Positions 1 through 5,040 of a stretch of DNA of 5,886 bases are shown here, piece by piece; the stretch's first letter is position 1, and each line of letters starts with the position of its first letter. Source of the DNA: Bacteroidota bacterium (GTDB taxonomy: Bacteria; Bacteroidota; Ignavibacteria; UBA10030; BY39); NCBI GenBank assembly GCA_018830765.1, contig JAHJRJ010000208.1, positions 1 to 5,886 on the forward strand, given 5' to 3'. The translations under genes and the position numbers were made by a program. The notes under the pieces were generated by a model, which saw only the letters and a program-made list of their open reading frames with translations, was not told where the DNA came from and did no database searches.

Positions 1-175
1 AAAAACTTCCGGCTCGGGAAAATTGTATTTTGACCTCGATCGTAATTGCATAAAACGTGCAGAATCGAATGTCTCCTTCGAATTGACACTCAAAATGAAG
101 GAAACAAAAACTGGAAAAGAGGCAAAAAGAATCGACAAAGTTGAAACTCGGAATGTTACTGAGCTTTTAAACTAA
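1..175 (+). CDS. C-terminal fragment of an unrecognised protein (5' truncated)
   Basis: An open frame enters from the window edge in frame 2 and ends at TAA 173-175, leaving 57 residues. The visible part reads KTSGSGKLYFDLDRN, then a basic, Lys/Glu-rich tail ending in TELLN. The G-x-G-x-L-Y-F-D-L-D pattern followed by alternating polar and hydrophobic residues resembles the last beta strands of an extracellular or periplasmic beta-rich protein of Bacteroidota, but no family can be named from this fragment. It is the only plus-strand gene supported in the window, and it converges on the minus-strand cassette array. A perfect hairpin terminator follows 16 bases after the stop, which supports this being a true gene end. 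Confidence 0.6.
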   Translation, partial: KTSGSGKLYFDLDRNCIKRAESNVSFELTLKMKETKTGKEAKRIDKVETRNVTELLN

Positions 176-189
176 TTTGAACTAAATTG

Positions 190-226
190 GCAAACCCAAC
201 CCGACTTCGACGGGTTGGGTTTGTTA
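190..226 (+). terminator. Strong hairpin terminator after the plus-strand gene
   Basis: The arms at 191-203 (CAAACCCAACCCG) and 211-223 (CGGGTTGGGTTTG) are perfectly complementary over 13 bp, with a 7-base loop (acttcga). The descending plus-strand arm ends in TTTG and is followed by TTAC, so the U-tract is short. The minus-strand side ends in TTTGCC. It may stop transcription from both directions and so insulate the plus-strand gene from the array. The rest of 176-261 shows no gene. Confidence 0.8.
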
Positions 227-254
227 CAAATTATCTTTCGTCCTTCAAAGAAAC

Positions 255-269
255 TACTTTTGCCTAACG
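255..269. repeat. Left copy of a 15-bp direct repeat bracketing the array
   Basis: The sequence TACTTTTGCCTAACG is repeated exactly, in the same orientation, at 5428-5442. Here it overlaps the outer end (R') of the first attC. At 5428-5442 it encodes the last residues of the NfeD protein. Similarity continues weakly outward (towards lower coordinates) in both copies. Confidence 0.55.
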
Positions 270-449
270 GCGTTGTTTTTAAGCCGCCGCCCAGAACAGC
301 AATTCAGCTTTGAAAACATATGTCAATAATTATTTATTAATTCATTTTGTTAACTACATTCAAAAAGCAACTAACATTTACAACGCAACTTTATAATTAC
401 TCAAATGCCGCAACGTTTAAAGCGGTCGGCCTTGAAGAACTTGTTAGCA
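262..449 (-). other. attC-like cassette recombination site (intact copy)
   Basis: Read on the minus strand, the site starts with R'' TGCTAAC (449-443), continues CAAGTTCTTCAAGGCCGACCG, has a central region of about 130 bases, then GCGGCGGCTTAAAAACAACG and ends with R' GTTAGGC (268-262). The outer 25-30 bases of each side are imperfectly complementary. They closely resemble classical 59-base elements: CTAACAA then TTCAAG then CCGAC on one side, GCGGCTTAA then CGTTAG on the other. The core sites fit RYYYAAC/GTTRRRY apart from the first R'' base. The site is 188 bp, longer than most described attCs, because of an AT-rich central part. A second site (2908-3083 plus 1520-1532) matches at about 87% by hand alignment. 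The stop codon of the cassette gene falls inside R''. Confidence 0.8.
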
Positions 450-1525
450 CGCACTTGCAACCTTACCTTTCATAATATTATTAACCTCTTCAAATGCCTT
501 TGCAATTTCTTTTTCATATTCAAACAATATTTTTAAAACTACAAGATGATCCATATTTGTTTTATGTGTTAATAATGCTGAAGTAATTTGTAATAAGGAT
601 AAAGTCGTTCCGTGAGCGGGATCGGCCAAACCATAATTGCTAGGCCCAGATAATAAAATGTTTTCGATTTCTTCAGTTAAGCCCAGTTTAAATTTTATAC
701 CTTTGGGATTAGCATGAACATTGTAACTTGCCATTTTATAATAGGGTCTTAAATGTTCCAGTCCACTTTCTTTCTCTAAATCTGAAAAATTTGGATTCTT
801 GCTTAGAACAATATTAGCCCACCCATATTGTTCACAATATTCTTTACCATATTTTTCAACAAGTTTATCTCTTGTTGTCTTCAAATTGTTTATTTCGTCG
901 ATTGAATAAGGTGGCTGGTTTAATTTTTCACAATATTTTTGATATTGCGTCATTGCTTTGTAAGATTCTATTAATTCATGCAAAAGATATCGTTCAGCAA
1001 TATCTTGTCCATATTTTTTGATAAACAAACTGATTACGCTGATTTCATGAATTGTTCGCCAACGTGCATGTGCCCCGTCAGCAAAACCACTCTCTAATAA
1101 TGACAAAACCTCATAAGCTACTTGTATTGAACGAGCGTGTAATCGGGTCAAAGTATCAAAAACAAAATCATTATTGTTTGCAGCTTCTTCTCGAAATGAT
1201 TTATTCAAATCTTCACCAGCTTCATAAGAAATAACAATAAAAGTTTCGAGTAGATTCAATCCTTTTTTCCACAGTTTATTATGTCTCTTTTCAAAACCTT
1301 TCCGAATATTACGATGCTCTCGTAACATCGAATTGGAATTTTTATCTAATGTCTTTTTCACAATTAAAGAGATTTGATCAATTACTCCGGGAATAGAATC
1401 AATGTATTTATTTATTCTTTTTTTAATTTCATCTTCATCAAGATTACTATAATCAGCAATCTGACTATGAATTACTTCTCTGAGAATGTTTTGTATTAAA
1501 TCCATGATTCAACTAATCGTGCTAA
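268..1525 (-). mobile_element. Complete integron gene cassette: DUF5677-like gene plus attC
   Basis: The integron crossover falls between G and TT of GTTRRRY. The upstream boundary is GTTAGCA at 1526-1520 (minus strand) and the downstream one is GTTAGGC at 268-262. This gives a circularisable cassette of about 1.26 kb with one gene reading towards its attC, the canonical arrangement. The gene begins about 15 bases after the upstream boundary, so there is no room for a promoter and little for a ribosome binding site. Expression must come from upstream, now from within or beyond the inserted IS110/IS1111 element. No integrase gene or attI is visible, so whether this belongs to a chromosomal integron or is an isolated cluster is open. 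Confidence 0.7.
444..1505 (-). CDS. DUF5677-like cassette protein, function unknown
   Basis: This is a 353-residue, mostly alpha-helical soluble protein with no signal peptide or membrane segment. Residues 121-160 carry the pattern I associate with DUF5677: RLHAR, then E-x-L-x-L-L-E-x-G-F-A-D-G-A and ARWRTIHEISV. A second conserved-looking block is SYNVHANPKG (260-269), with GPSNYGLADPAHGT at 287-300. R148 and H153 form an R-x4-H motif like that of HEPN ribonucleases. This hints at an RNase or toxin role but is not evidence of one. The ATG at 1505 is chosen because it lies just inside the cassette boundary. No good Shine-Dalgarno sequence is visible. The stop TAA (446-444) lies inside attC R'', as is common in cassette genes. 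Family assignment is from memory of the motif; the biochemical role is unknown. Confidence 0.8.
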   Translation of the reverse strand: MDLIQNILREVIHSQIADYSNLDEDEIKKRINKYIDSIPGVIDQISLIVKKTLDKNSNSMLREHRNIRKGFEKRHNKLWKKGLNLLETFIVISYEAGEDLNKSFREEAANNNDFVFDTLTRLHARSIQVAYEVLSLLESGFADGAHARWRTIHEISVISLFIKKYGQDIAERYLLHELIESYKAMTQYQKYCEKLNQPPYSIDEINNLKTTRDKLVEKYGKEYCEQYGWANIVLSKNPNFSDLEKESGLEHLRPYYKMASYNVHANPKGIKFKLGLTEEIENILLSGPSNYGLADPAHGTTLSLLQITSALLTHKTNMDHLVVLKILFEYEKEIAKAFEEVNNIMKGKVASAC

Positions 1526-1532
1526 CGGCGTG
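1520..1532 (-). other. R' end of the second attC-like site, cut off by the IS
   Basis: The bases TGCTAACGGCGTG are the last 13 bases (R' GTTAGCA plus the adjoining CGCC and core TG when read on the minus strand) of the attC whose other 176 bases lie at 2908-3083. The matching intact site reads GCCTAACGGCGTTG at 262-275. The IS110/IS1111-type element begins immediately after the TG. Confidence 0.8.
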
Positions 1533-1533
1533 T

Positions 1534-1566
1534 TATGTTAAAACACAACCGATAAGTTAAGTTCTC
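1534..1566 (+). repeat. Subterminal inverted repeat, recombinase-distal end
   Basis: It begins TATGTTAAAACACAAC and ends ATAAGTTAAGTTCTC. It matches the reverse complement of 2870-2901 at 26 of 32 positions with one gap (hand alignment), including the perfect blocks TATGTT and AGTTCTC. It starts 1 base inside the inferred element end, as expected for subterminal repeats of IS1111-type elements. Confidence 0.8.
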
Positions 1567-1585
1567 GTTATTTATTTTTCAAAGT

Positions 1586-1774
1586 ACTTTTTTTTAGAAG
1601 CCAACCAGAGGCTGGTAAAAAGTAATACAACCTGTTATTCGTCGTCAAGCGACAATTAGCGTATTCGTTATAATGGAACCGGGCCGCATTCTTGCTGTAC
1701 GCAATTTTATACGCCTTAAGCGTATTAATTATACGGACTATGTTTTGCACGCCGTTAGTCGCGGTCACCGGTTC
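1586..1774 (-). ncRNA. Candidate bridge RNA (seekRNA) with attC-matching target loop
   Basis: The non-coding end downstream of the recombinase is highly structured when read on the minus strand. An outer stem pairs GAACCGG (1774-1768) with CCGGTTC (1682-1676), and CCGC (1764-1761) with GCGG (1687-1684). Inside it, GACTA/TAGTC (1760-1756 with 1740-1736) closes the loop ACGGCGTGCAAAACA. CTAACGGCGTG (1758-1748) equals the attC left of the insertion (1522-1532), 11 of 11. AAAACA (1746-1741) is complementary to TGTTTT right of it (2908-2913), 6 of 6. Next comes a small hairpin ATACGC/GCGTAT (1725-1720, 1714-1709). A second loop closed by AATAC/GTATT (1665-1661, 1628-1624) has possible donor guides CTTG (1649-1646) and ATAACA (1638-1633). 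A final imperfect hairpin lies at 1623-1586. The order target loop then donor loop is that of known bridge RNAs. The exact 5' and 3' ends are unknown. Confidence 0.75.
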
Positions 1775-2839
1775 TTATGCTGCTTTATTTATTTCGTACT
1801 CTTCTTCTTTTTCTGTTATTGCATAAACTTTCATCATCAGCTTTCGAGCTACAGCCACGATTGCTTTCTGTTTACTTCCACTATTTTTGTACACTCGCTC
1901 AAACTTATTCAATAAACTACCATCTTTTCTTACCGCTACCCATGCTAGCTGAATGATGATCGATCTTAATTGTCTATTTCCTATGAGTCCGGTTCTGCTT
2001 CTTATTATATTTTCACCGCTGCTCTGTTCACCGGGCGTCAGACCAACATAGTGCACCAGCTTTTCTCCGCTCTCAAATCTCATCTTTTGATCGAACAAGT
2101 AAACTGCAAATCGCACAGCACTTACTATTCCAATACCGTTTATCTTTTCTATCCTCTTTACCTTTACTCCTAATTCTTCATCTTCGCTTATTTCTTTTAT
2201 TCTTTTTTCGGTGTCTTTTATCTGTTCCTTTACATACTCATATTCTTTCAGTAATGATACAAACTTCTGGTTAAATATGCCTTCTTGAAATCTTACTTCC
2301 TTTAATTTCTCTATCATTGCTTTATTCCATTTTTCCCATTTCAGCTCATGGTTCTTACACTCTAAGATACATCTCACTTGACGGAGTATCTGTCCTTCTC
2401 GCATCTTCTCTTTGTCATATATTCTGAACAATGATCTGTATTCACGAATCTTCATCGTTGGTACTTTTACTTCCCGGAGTAATCCTCGTGAATGTTGAAA
2501 TGCCAGTTTTCTCGAATCGATTTTATCCGTCTTTACTATGCTTCCATCTCTATAGATTCTGTTTGTCGGAGTTACGATTATATCGTAGCCTTTTTCGTGA
2601 AAGTGATCGTATATCCAAAAACCAGAAAAACAACACTCATATACAATATGGAAATGAGCTCCTTTATAGTTTTCAATTAAGAATCTTTCAAGTTCCTCTG
2701 CATATGGTTGCATGCTGAATGTTTTTAATTCAAGATCATAGGTCCGAATAGTCACAACCCATCTCTTTTTATGAACGTCTATACCTACGTAAAGATCTTT
2801 GTTGTCAAAGAACGAAACTGAATTCTCCGGAACTTTCAT
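1775..2839 (-). CDS. IS110-family DEDD recombinase (IS1111-type)
   Basis: This 354-residue RNA-guided recombinase is normal length for the family. The N-terminal RuvC-like domain shows GIDVHK (D21), YECC (E68) and KTDKIDSRKLA (D105, D108), the DEDD acidic set. Residues about 190-230 are a charged coiled-coil-like linker. The C-terminal Tnp_20 part has INGIGIVSA (234-241), then YVGLTPGEQSSGE, whose S273/S274 is the expected catalytic serine, then RSRTGLIGNRQLRS and AVARKLMMKVYAI. The protein should act on a circular intermediate and a target, bridged by the element's own RNA. The ATG at 2839 is preceded by AGGAG (2852-2848) with an 8-base spacer. That site is partly inside a hairpin (2841-2879) that may limit translation. 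No frameshift or missing catalytic residue is seen. Confidence 0.95.
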   Translation of the reverse strand: MKVPENSVSFFDNKDLYVGIDVHKKRWVVTIRTYDLELKTFSMQPYAEELERFLIENYKGAHFHIVYECCFSGFWIYDHFHEKGYDIIVTPTNRIYRDGSIVKTDKIDSRKLAFQHSRGLLREVKVPTMKIREYRSLFRIYDKEKMREGQILRQVRCILECKNHELKWEKWNKAMIEKLKEVRFQEGIFNQKFVSLLKEYEYVKEQIKDTEKRIKEISEDEELGVKVKRIEKINGIGIVSAVRFAVYLFDQKMRFESGEKLVHYVGLTPGEQSSGENIIRSRTGLIGNRQLRSIIIQLAWVAVRKDGSLLNKFERVYKNSGSKQKAIVAVARKLMMKVYAITEKEEEYEINKAA

Positions 2840-2840
2840 T

Positions 2841-2879
2841 TTGAGTTCTCCTTTTTTTGTTTCCGGTTTGAGAACTCAA
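2841..2879 (-). promoter_or_regulatory. Hairpin overlapping the recombinase ribosome binding site
   Basis: TTGAGTTCTC (2879-2870, minus strand) and GAGAACTCAA (2850-2841) pair perfectly over 10 bp around a 19-base loop. The Shine-Dalgarno AGGAG (2852-2848) lies at the base of the 3' arm, three of its bases being in the stem. The outer arm is also part of the subterminal inverted repeat. In a transcript running in from outside the element the hairpin would form and hide the ribosome binding site. The effect on translation is inference. Confidence 0.55.
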
Positions 2880-2901
2880 TTTATTGTTTTTTTTAAACAT
2901 A
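2870..2901 (-). repeat. Subterminal inverted repeat, recombinase-proximal end
   Basis: The reverse complement begins TATGTTTAAAAAAAAC and ends AATTGAGTTCTC, matching 1534-1566. It lies 6 bases inside the inferred right end of the element, while the partner lies 1 base inside the other end. Such unequal offsets are normal for IS1111-type elements. Confidence 0.75.
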
Positions 2902-2907
2902 CGTTCT

Positions 2908-3083
2908 TGTTTTTAAGCCGCCGCCCATAACAACAATGCAGCTTTGAAATATTTTGCCAATAATTATTTATAAATTTATTTTGTTAACTACATTCAAAGA
3001 GCAACTATGTTTTGTAATACAACTATATAACCACACAAATGCCGCTACGTTTAAAGCGGTCGGCCTTGAAGAACTTGTTAGGT
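2908..3083 (-). other. Main part of the second attC-like site (interrupted by the IS)
   Basis: On the minus strand the site starts with R'' ACCTAAC (3083-3077), a perfect RYYYAAC, followed by AAGTTCTTCAAGGCCGACCG as in the first site. It then has an AT-rich centre and GGGCGGCGGCTTAAAAACA, and is broken before its R'. With 1520-1532 restored it is about 188 bp, the same as the intact copy, with about 23 differences over some 176 aligned bases (hand count). Differences concentrate in the central loop; the outer arms are nearly identical. Two near-identical attCs in a row are typical of chromosomal integron arrays rather than of mixed resistance integrons. The stop codon of the upstream dehydrogenase remnant lies in R''. 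Confidence 0.8.
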
Positions 3084-3566
3084 TTTGCCTTTATGCTCAA
3101 TAGTTATCACTACATTTCCTTTTTTGCGACCATTATCGACGTATCTATGAGCCTCGACTATTTGTTCAAAAGGATAACATTTATCAATTACTGATCTTAG
3201 CTTTCCTGCCTCGCAGAGTTCTTTGAGAAATATCAGGTCTTCAACCTTTAACCTAATGTTGCCTGACAAAGCAAGAGCGGTTAGATAGATTCCTGACTTC
3301 GTCAGGGATTTTTTACGTTTTGAAAATGCAATCTTGCCTACTGCATCAAAAATAACGTCATAAGCATCACCGCTTTGTGTAAAATCTTCTTGCGTGTAAT
3401 CGATAAGCTTATCGGCTCCCAGAGATTTCACCATTTCCAAATTCGCAGTACTGCATACACCTGTAACTTCTGCCCCAAAGTGCTTGGCAAGCTGAACTGC
3501 ATAAGTACCTACGCTCCCGGAAGCTCCATAGATTAATACCTTTTGACCCTTCTGAATATTTGCTTT
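3078..3566 (-). pseudogene. C-terminal half of an MDR-family alcohol dehydrogenase/quinone reductase
   Basis: The frame covers 162 codons, open from just after an in-frame TGA (3569-3567) to TAA (3080-3078). It begins KANIQKGQKVLIYGASGSVG, the start of the Rossmann domain of medium-chain dehydrogenases with the nucleotide-binding G-x-S-G-x-V-G motif. It goes on with AVQLAKHFGAEVTGVCST, then LGADKLIDYT and YDVIFDAVGK, and ends naturally with KKGNVVITIEHKGKT. The N-terminal catalytic domain (about 130 residues in relatives) is missing and replaced by an IS1182-like fragment. An internal ATG at 3440 gives a 120-residue open frame, but this starts inside the Rossmann fold and is not a plausible enzyme. 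It was once a cassette gene: its stop lies in the attC R''. Confidence 0.85.
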
Positions 3567-3625
3567 TCAAGGTCAATTGGTATCAGTGCGGTTTGGAAAT
3601 AGTTATATGGTTTGTAGCGGGGCAT
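3558..3625 (-). pseudogene. N-terminal stub of an IS1182-like transposase
   Basis: From ATG 3625 the frame reads MPRYKPYNYFQTALIPIDLE, then KQI, after which relatives would continue with a PGT-like motif. Here it changes frame into dehydrogenase sequence and stops at 3535-3533 after 30 codons. The start matches the MARYKxYxYxQ opening of Bacteroidota IS1182-family transposases as I remember them. No DDE residues are present. The shared stretch AAAGCAAATAT at the junction may mark a microhomology deletion. Confidence 0.7.
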
Positions 3626-3732
3626 TTAGATTTACTTTAAAATTGTTTGTAAAATTGTTTTAAGGAAAATATTAATTCTTTTTTCCTTTTCCAATTTTTT
3701 ATTGCCCGGATTTAGACTTTTTCGACAGTCTC
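3561..3732 (-). mobile_element. Left-end remnant of an IS1182-like insertion sequence
   Basis: The outer end GAGACTGTCGAAAAAGTC (3732-3715) looks like the terminal inverted repeat of IS1182-type elements. About 90 non-coding bases follow, then a transposase start codon at 3625. The element stops abruptly inside the transposase where the dehydrogenase sequence begins (about 3561-3570). No right end or second inverted repeat is present. It is a deletion derivative, so the rest of the IS and the 5' half of the dehydrogenase were lost together. Confidence 0.65.
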
Positions 3733-3759
3733 GTTATACGTTTTTTACCAATTTATAAT

Positions 3760-4389
3760 TTATAAGTTGGATTTTGTATCATTAACATTTTTATCGGATT
3801 CCTCATCTTGAAACTTTTTGACTTCATTTTGAATTGATAAATCTGTATAAAATATTCTTACATTTTTGATTGTTTGAATCACTTTGATTTCTCTATTGCC
3901 CTGAATGAATATATAGTCATTATCAAATGCTCCTTCTTGTTTAATATAGCTATAGCCATATTTCTCTACATATAAATTAACTAATGTAATTTGTAATAGG
4001 CCTGGATTATATAATAGGCGTGCAAAATATCCTTTTGGCTTTACATCAACCGTTAATGCATTTAATCTATTTTTGAAATAAGATGGCGCAAAGGTAGCTT
4101 CGGCCTTATCATCTTTTTCTAAACTCATTTCATAAGCATAATAATTATCATCGTTTATATATAAAATGTGCTGTTTATAAAGTTCTTTTGTTTTCTTTTC
4201 AGCTTGATTTTTTGTCATTCCAAAAGTATAGCCAAGAAATATTGTGTCGTTTCTTATACCACTATTTAGTTCTTCTTGAACCTTTTTATCATATGCCTCT
4301 TGAGCCTTTTCGGTTTCATCTTCCTCATATTTTTTATTGCAGCCAGCTATCAAGAATATAAACAGCAAAAATATTATTACCTTATTCAT
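3760..4389 (-). CDS. Small lipoprotein of unknown function
   Basis: This 209-residue protein has a lipoprotein signal peptide: MNKVIIFLLFIFLIAGC, lipobox LIAG-C17, followed by NKK. A charged helical linker (about 20-45, rich in E/K) precedes a globular part beginning NDTIFLGYTFGMTKNQAEKK (48-67). This D-T-I-F-L-G-x-x-F-G-M opening is common in Bacteroidota proteins of unknown function that sit in the periplasm or on the outer membrane. The C-terminus is acidic and probably disordered. AAAGGA (4404-4399) lies 9 bases before the ATG. It is separated by only 18 bases from the stop of the upstream gene, so the two are probably co-transcribed. The role is unknown. Confidence 0.85.
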   Translation of the reverse strand: MNKVIIFLLFIFLIAGCNKKYEEDETEKAQEAYDKKVQEELNSGIRNDTIFLGYTFGMTKNQAEKKTKELYKQHILYINDDNYYAYEMSLEKDDKAEATFAPSYFKNRLNALTVDVKPKGYFARLLYNPGLLQITLVNLYVEKYGYSYIKQEGAFDNDYIFIQGNREIKVIQTIKNVRIFYTDLSIQNEVKKFQDEESDKNVNDTKSNL

Positions 4390-4407
4390 TCTAATTTGTC
4401 CTTTAAT

Positions 4408-4890
4408 TTATTTATATCCTAGTAATCTCTTCCAATCAATAAATGAACTTATTTCATAAAATTCGCGTAAATCAATATATCTACCTTTAAAAGGTTTTTC
4501 GTTTCTTAGATTCTCTAAATGTTCTATCAAAGTCTTATAAATTGTATCCGACTGTTTTTCAAAATAAACTCCCATTTCAAAAGCTTTACCACACCATGTG
4601 TATTTTTTATTTTTTTGATGAACGGAAAGTCTTTTGGAAGAAATAAAATAGTATTCCCCGCGAATATCTTTACCCCAAATAAACAGTTCGATAAATCCTA
4701 CAATTTGATTAAATTTCCAAGGATGCCATAGATACATTTTAAATGCTTCTTCAAATAATTCTTTTGATTCTTTACTGTCGTCAACCTTATATCGTTTAAA
4801 TTGATTGTTAAAATACCGCTCTCTTTTTTTATTATATTCTTCAGGCGAACATATATATACTGGTATAGTAAAAAAATATTTTTCTTTCAT
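4408..4890 (-). CDS. Hypothetical protein, 160 residues
   Basis: The frame is uninterrupted from ATG 4890 to TAA 4410-4408. The protein is rich in aromatic and charged residues (MKEKYFFTIPVYICSPEEYN at the start, YLWHPWKFNQIVGFIELFIW around residues 53-72, IDWKRLLGYK at the end). There is no signal peptide or clear membrane segment, so it is probably cytoplasmic. I do not recognise a family. A weak purine stretch (TTTGGAAAT) lies upstream of the ATG. It is the first gene of the pair with the lipoprotein. In cassette arrays such pairs are often lineage-specific genes, but no boundary of their own cassette is clear. Confidence 0.75.
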   Translation of the reverse strand: MKEKYFFTIPVYICSPEEYNKKRERYFNNQFKRYKVDDSKESKELFEEAFKMYLWHPWKFNQIVGFIELFIWGKDIRGEYYFISSKRLSVHQKNKKYTWCGKAFEMGVYFEKQSDTIYKTLIEHLENLRNEKPFKGRYIDLREFYEISSFIDWKRLLGYK

Positions 4891-4969
4891 TCTTAAATTT
4901 CCAAAGCATTAATTCAATAGATATATTTATCAGCACTCATATCTTAATTGTAAACGTATATCTTTAAAG

Positions 4970-5040
4970 AATTTTATCTGGAAATGAGCAAAAAAATAAT
5001 ATGAGCTGGAAAAATATCACACTCATTTACAGATAAAATT
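4970..5040. repeat. 19-bp inverted repeat with 33-base spacer
   Basis: The arm AATTTTATCTGGAAATGAG (4970-4988) and the reverse complement of 5022-5040 (AATTTTATCTGTAAATGAG) differ at one base. The 33-base spacer includes a partial third copy of the arm's inner part (ATGAGCTGGAAA). It could be a hairpin in RNA, a regulator binding site upstream of the 4890-3760 unit, or the ends of a small vanished element. Confidence 0.6.

Larger units (their letters stand above)
1533..2907 (-). mobile_element. IS110/IS1111-type insertion sequence inserted in an attC
   Basis: The element is about 1375 bp, flanked by TG at 1531-1532 and 2908-2909. The boundaries come from comparing the interrupted attC with the intact one at 262-449: homology stops at CTAACGGCG(T) on the left and resumes at TTGTTTTTAAG on the right. 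It carries one DEDD recombinase gene, a short 5' end (about 70 nt) and a long non-coding 3' end (about 240 nt). Subterminal inverted repeats plus a long 3' non-coding end point to the IS1111 group. An IS1111-attC group that targets cassette attC sites is known, and this element behaves like a member. Ends could shift by 1-2 bases because T and TG repeat at the junctions. The recombinase frame is intact, so the element may be active. Confidence 0.85.

Noticed and set aside
1052..1234. 60-codon plus-strand frame inside the DUF5677-like gene
   Set aside because: It is an antisense shadow of a well-supported gene.
1586..1623. Hairpin ACTTTTT...AAAAAGT as an intrinsic terminator
   Set aside because: The T-run is on the 5' side of the stem in either reading direction, so it does not fit a Rho-independent terminator. 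It is treated as the last stem of the candidate RNA.
1568..1768. 66-codon minus-strand open frame downstream of the recombinase
   Set aside because: It coincides with the structured non-coding end of the IS. Its sequence is explained by RNA stems and guide loops, and it has no ribosome binding site or recognisable protein.
1673..2718. Plus-strand open frames over the IS (1673-1915, 1970-2173, 2431-2718, 2492-2680)
   Set aside because: They lie antisense to the recombinase gene and its RNA end, and have no protein-like composition or start signals.
262..3083. The two long similar repeats as a CRISPR or simple direct-repeat array
   Set aside because: There are only two copies, about 188 bp long, with attC-type complementary arms and a gene between them. 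The cassette explanation accounts for all of this.
4519..4731. 70-codon plus-strand frame
   Set aside because: It is antisense to the 4408-4890 gene and has no supporting signal.
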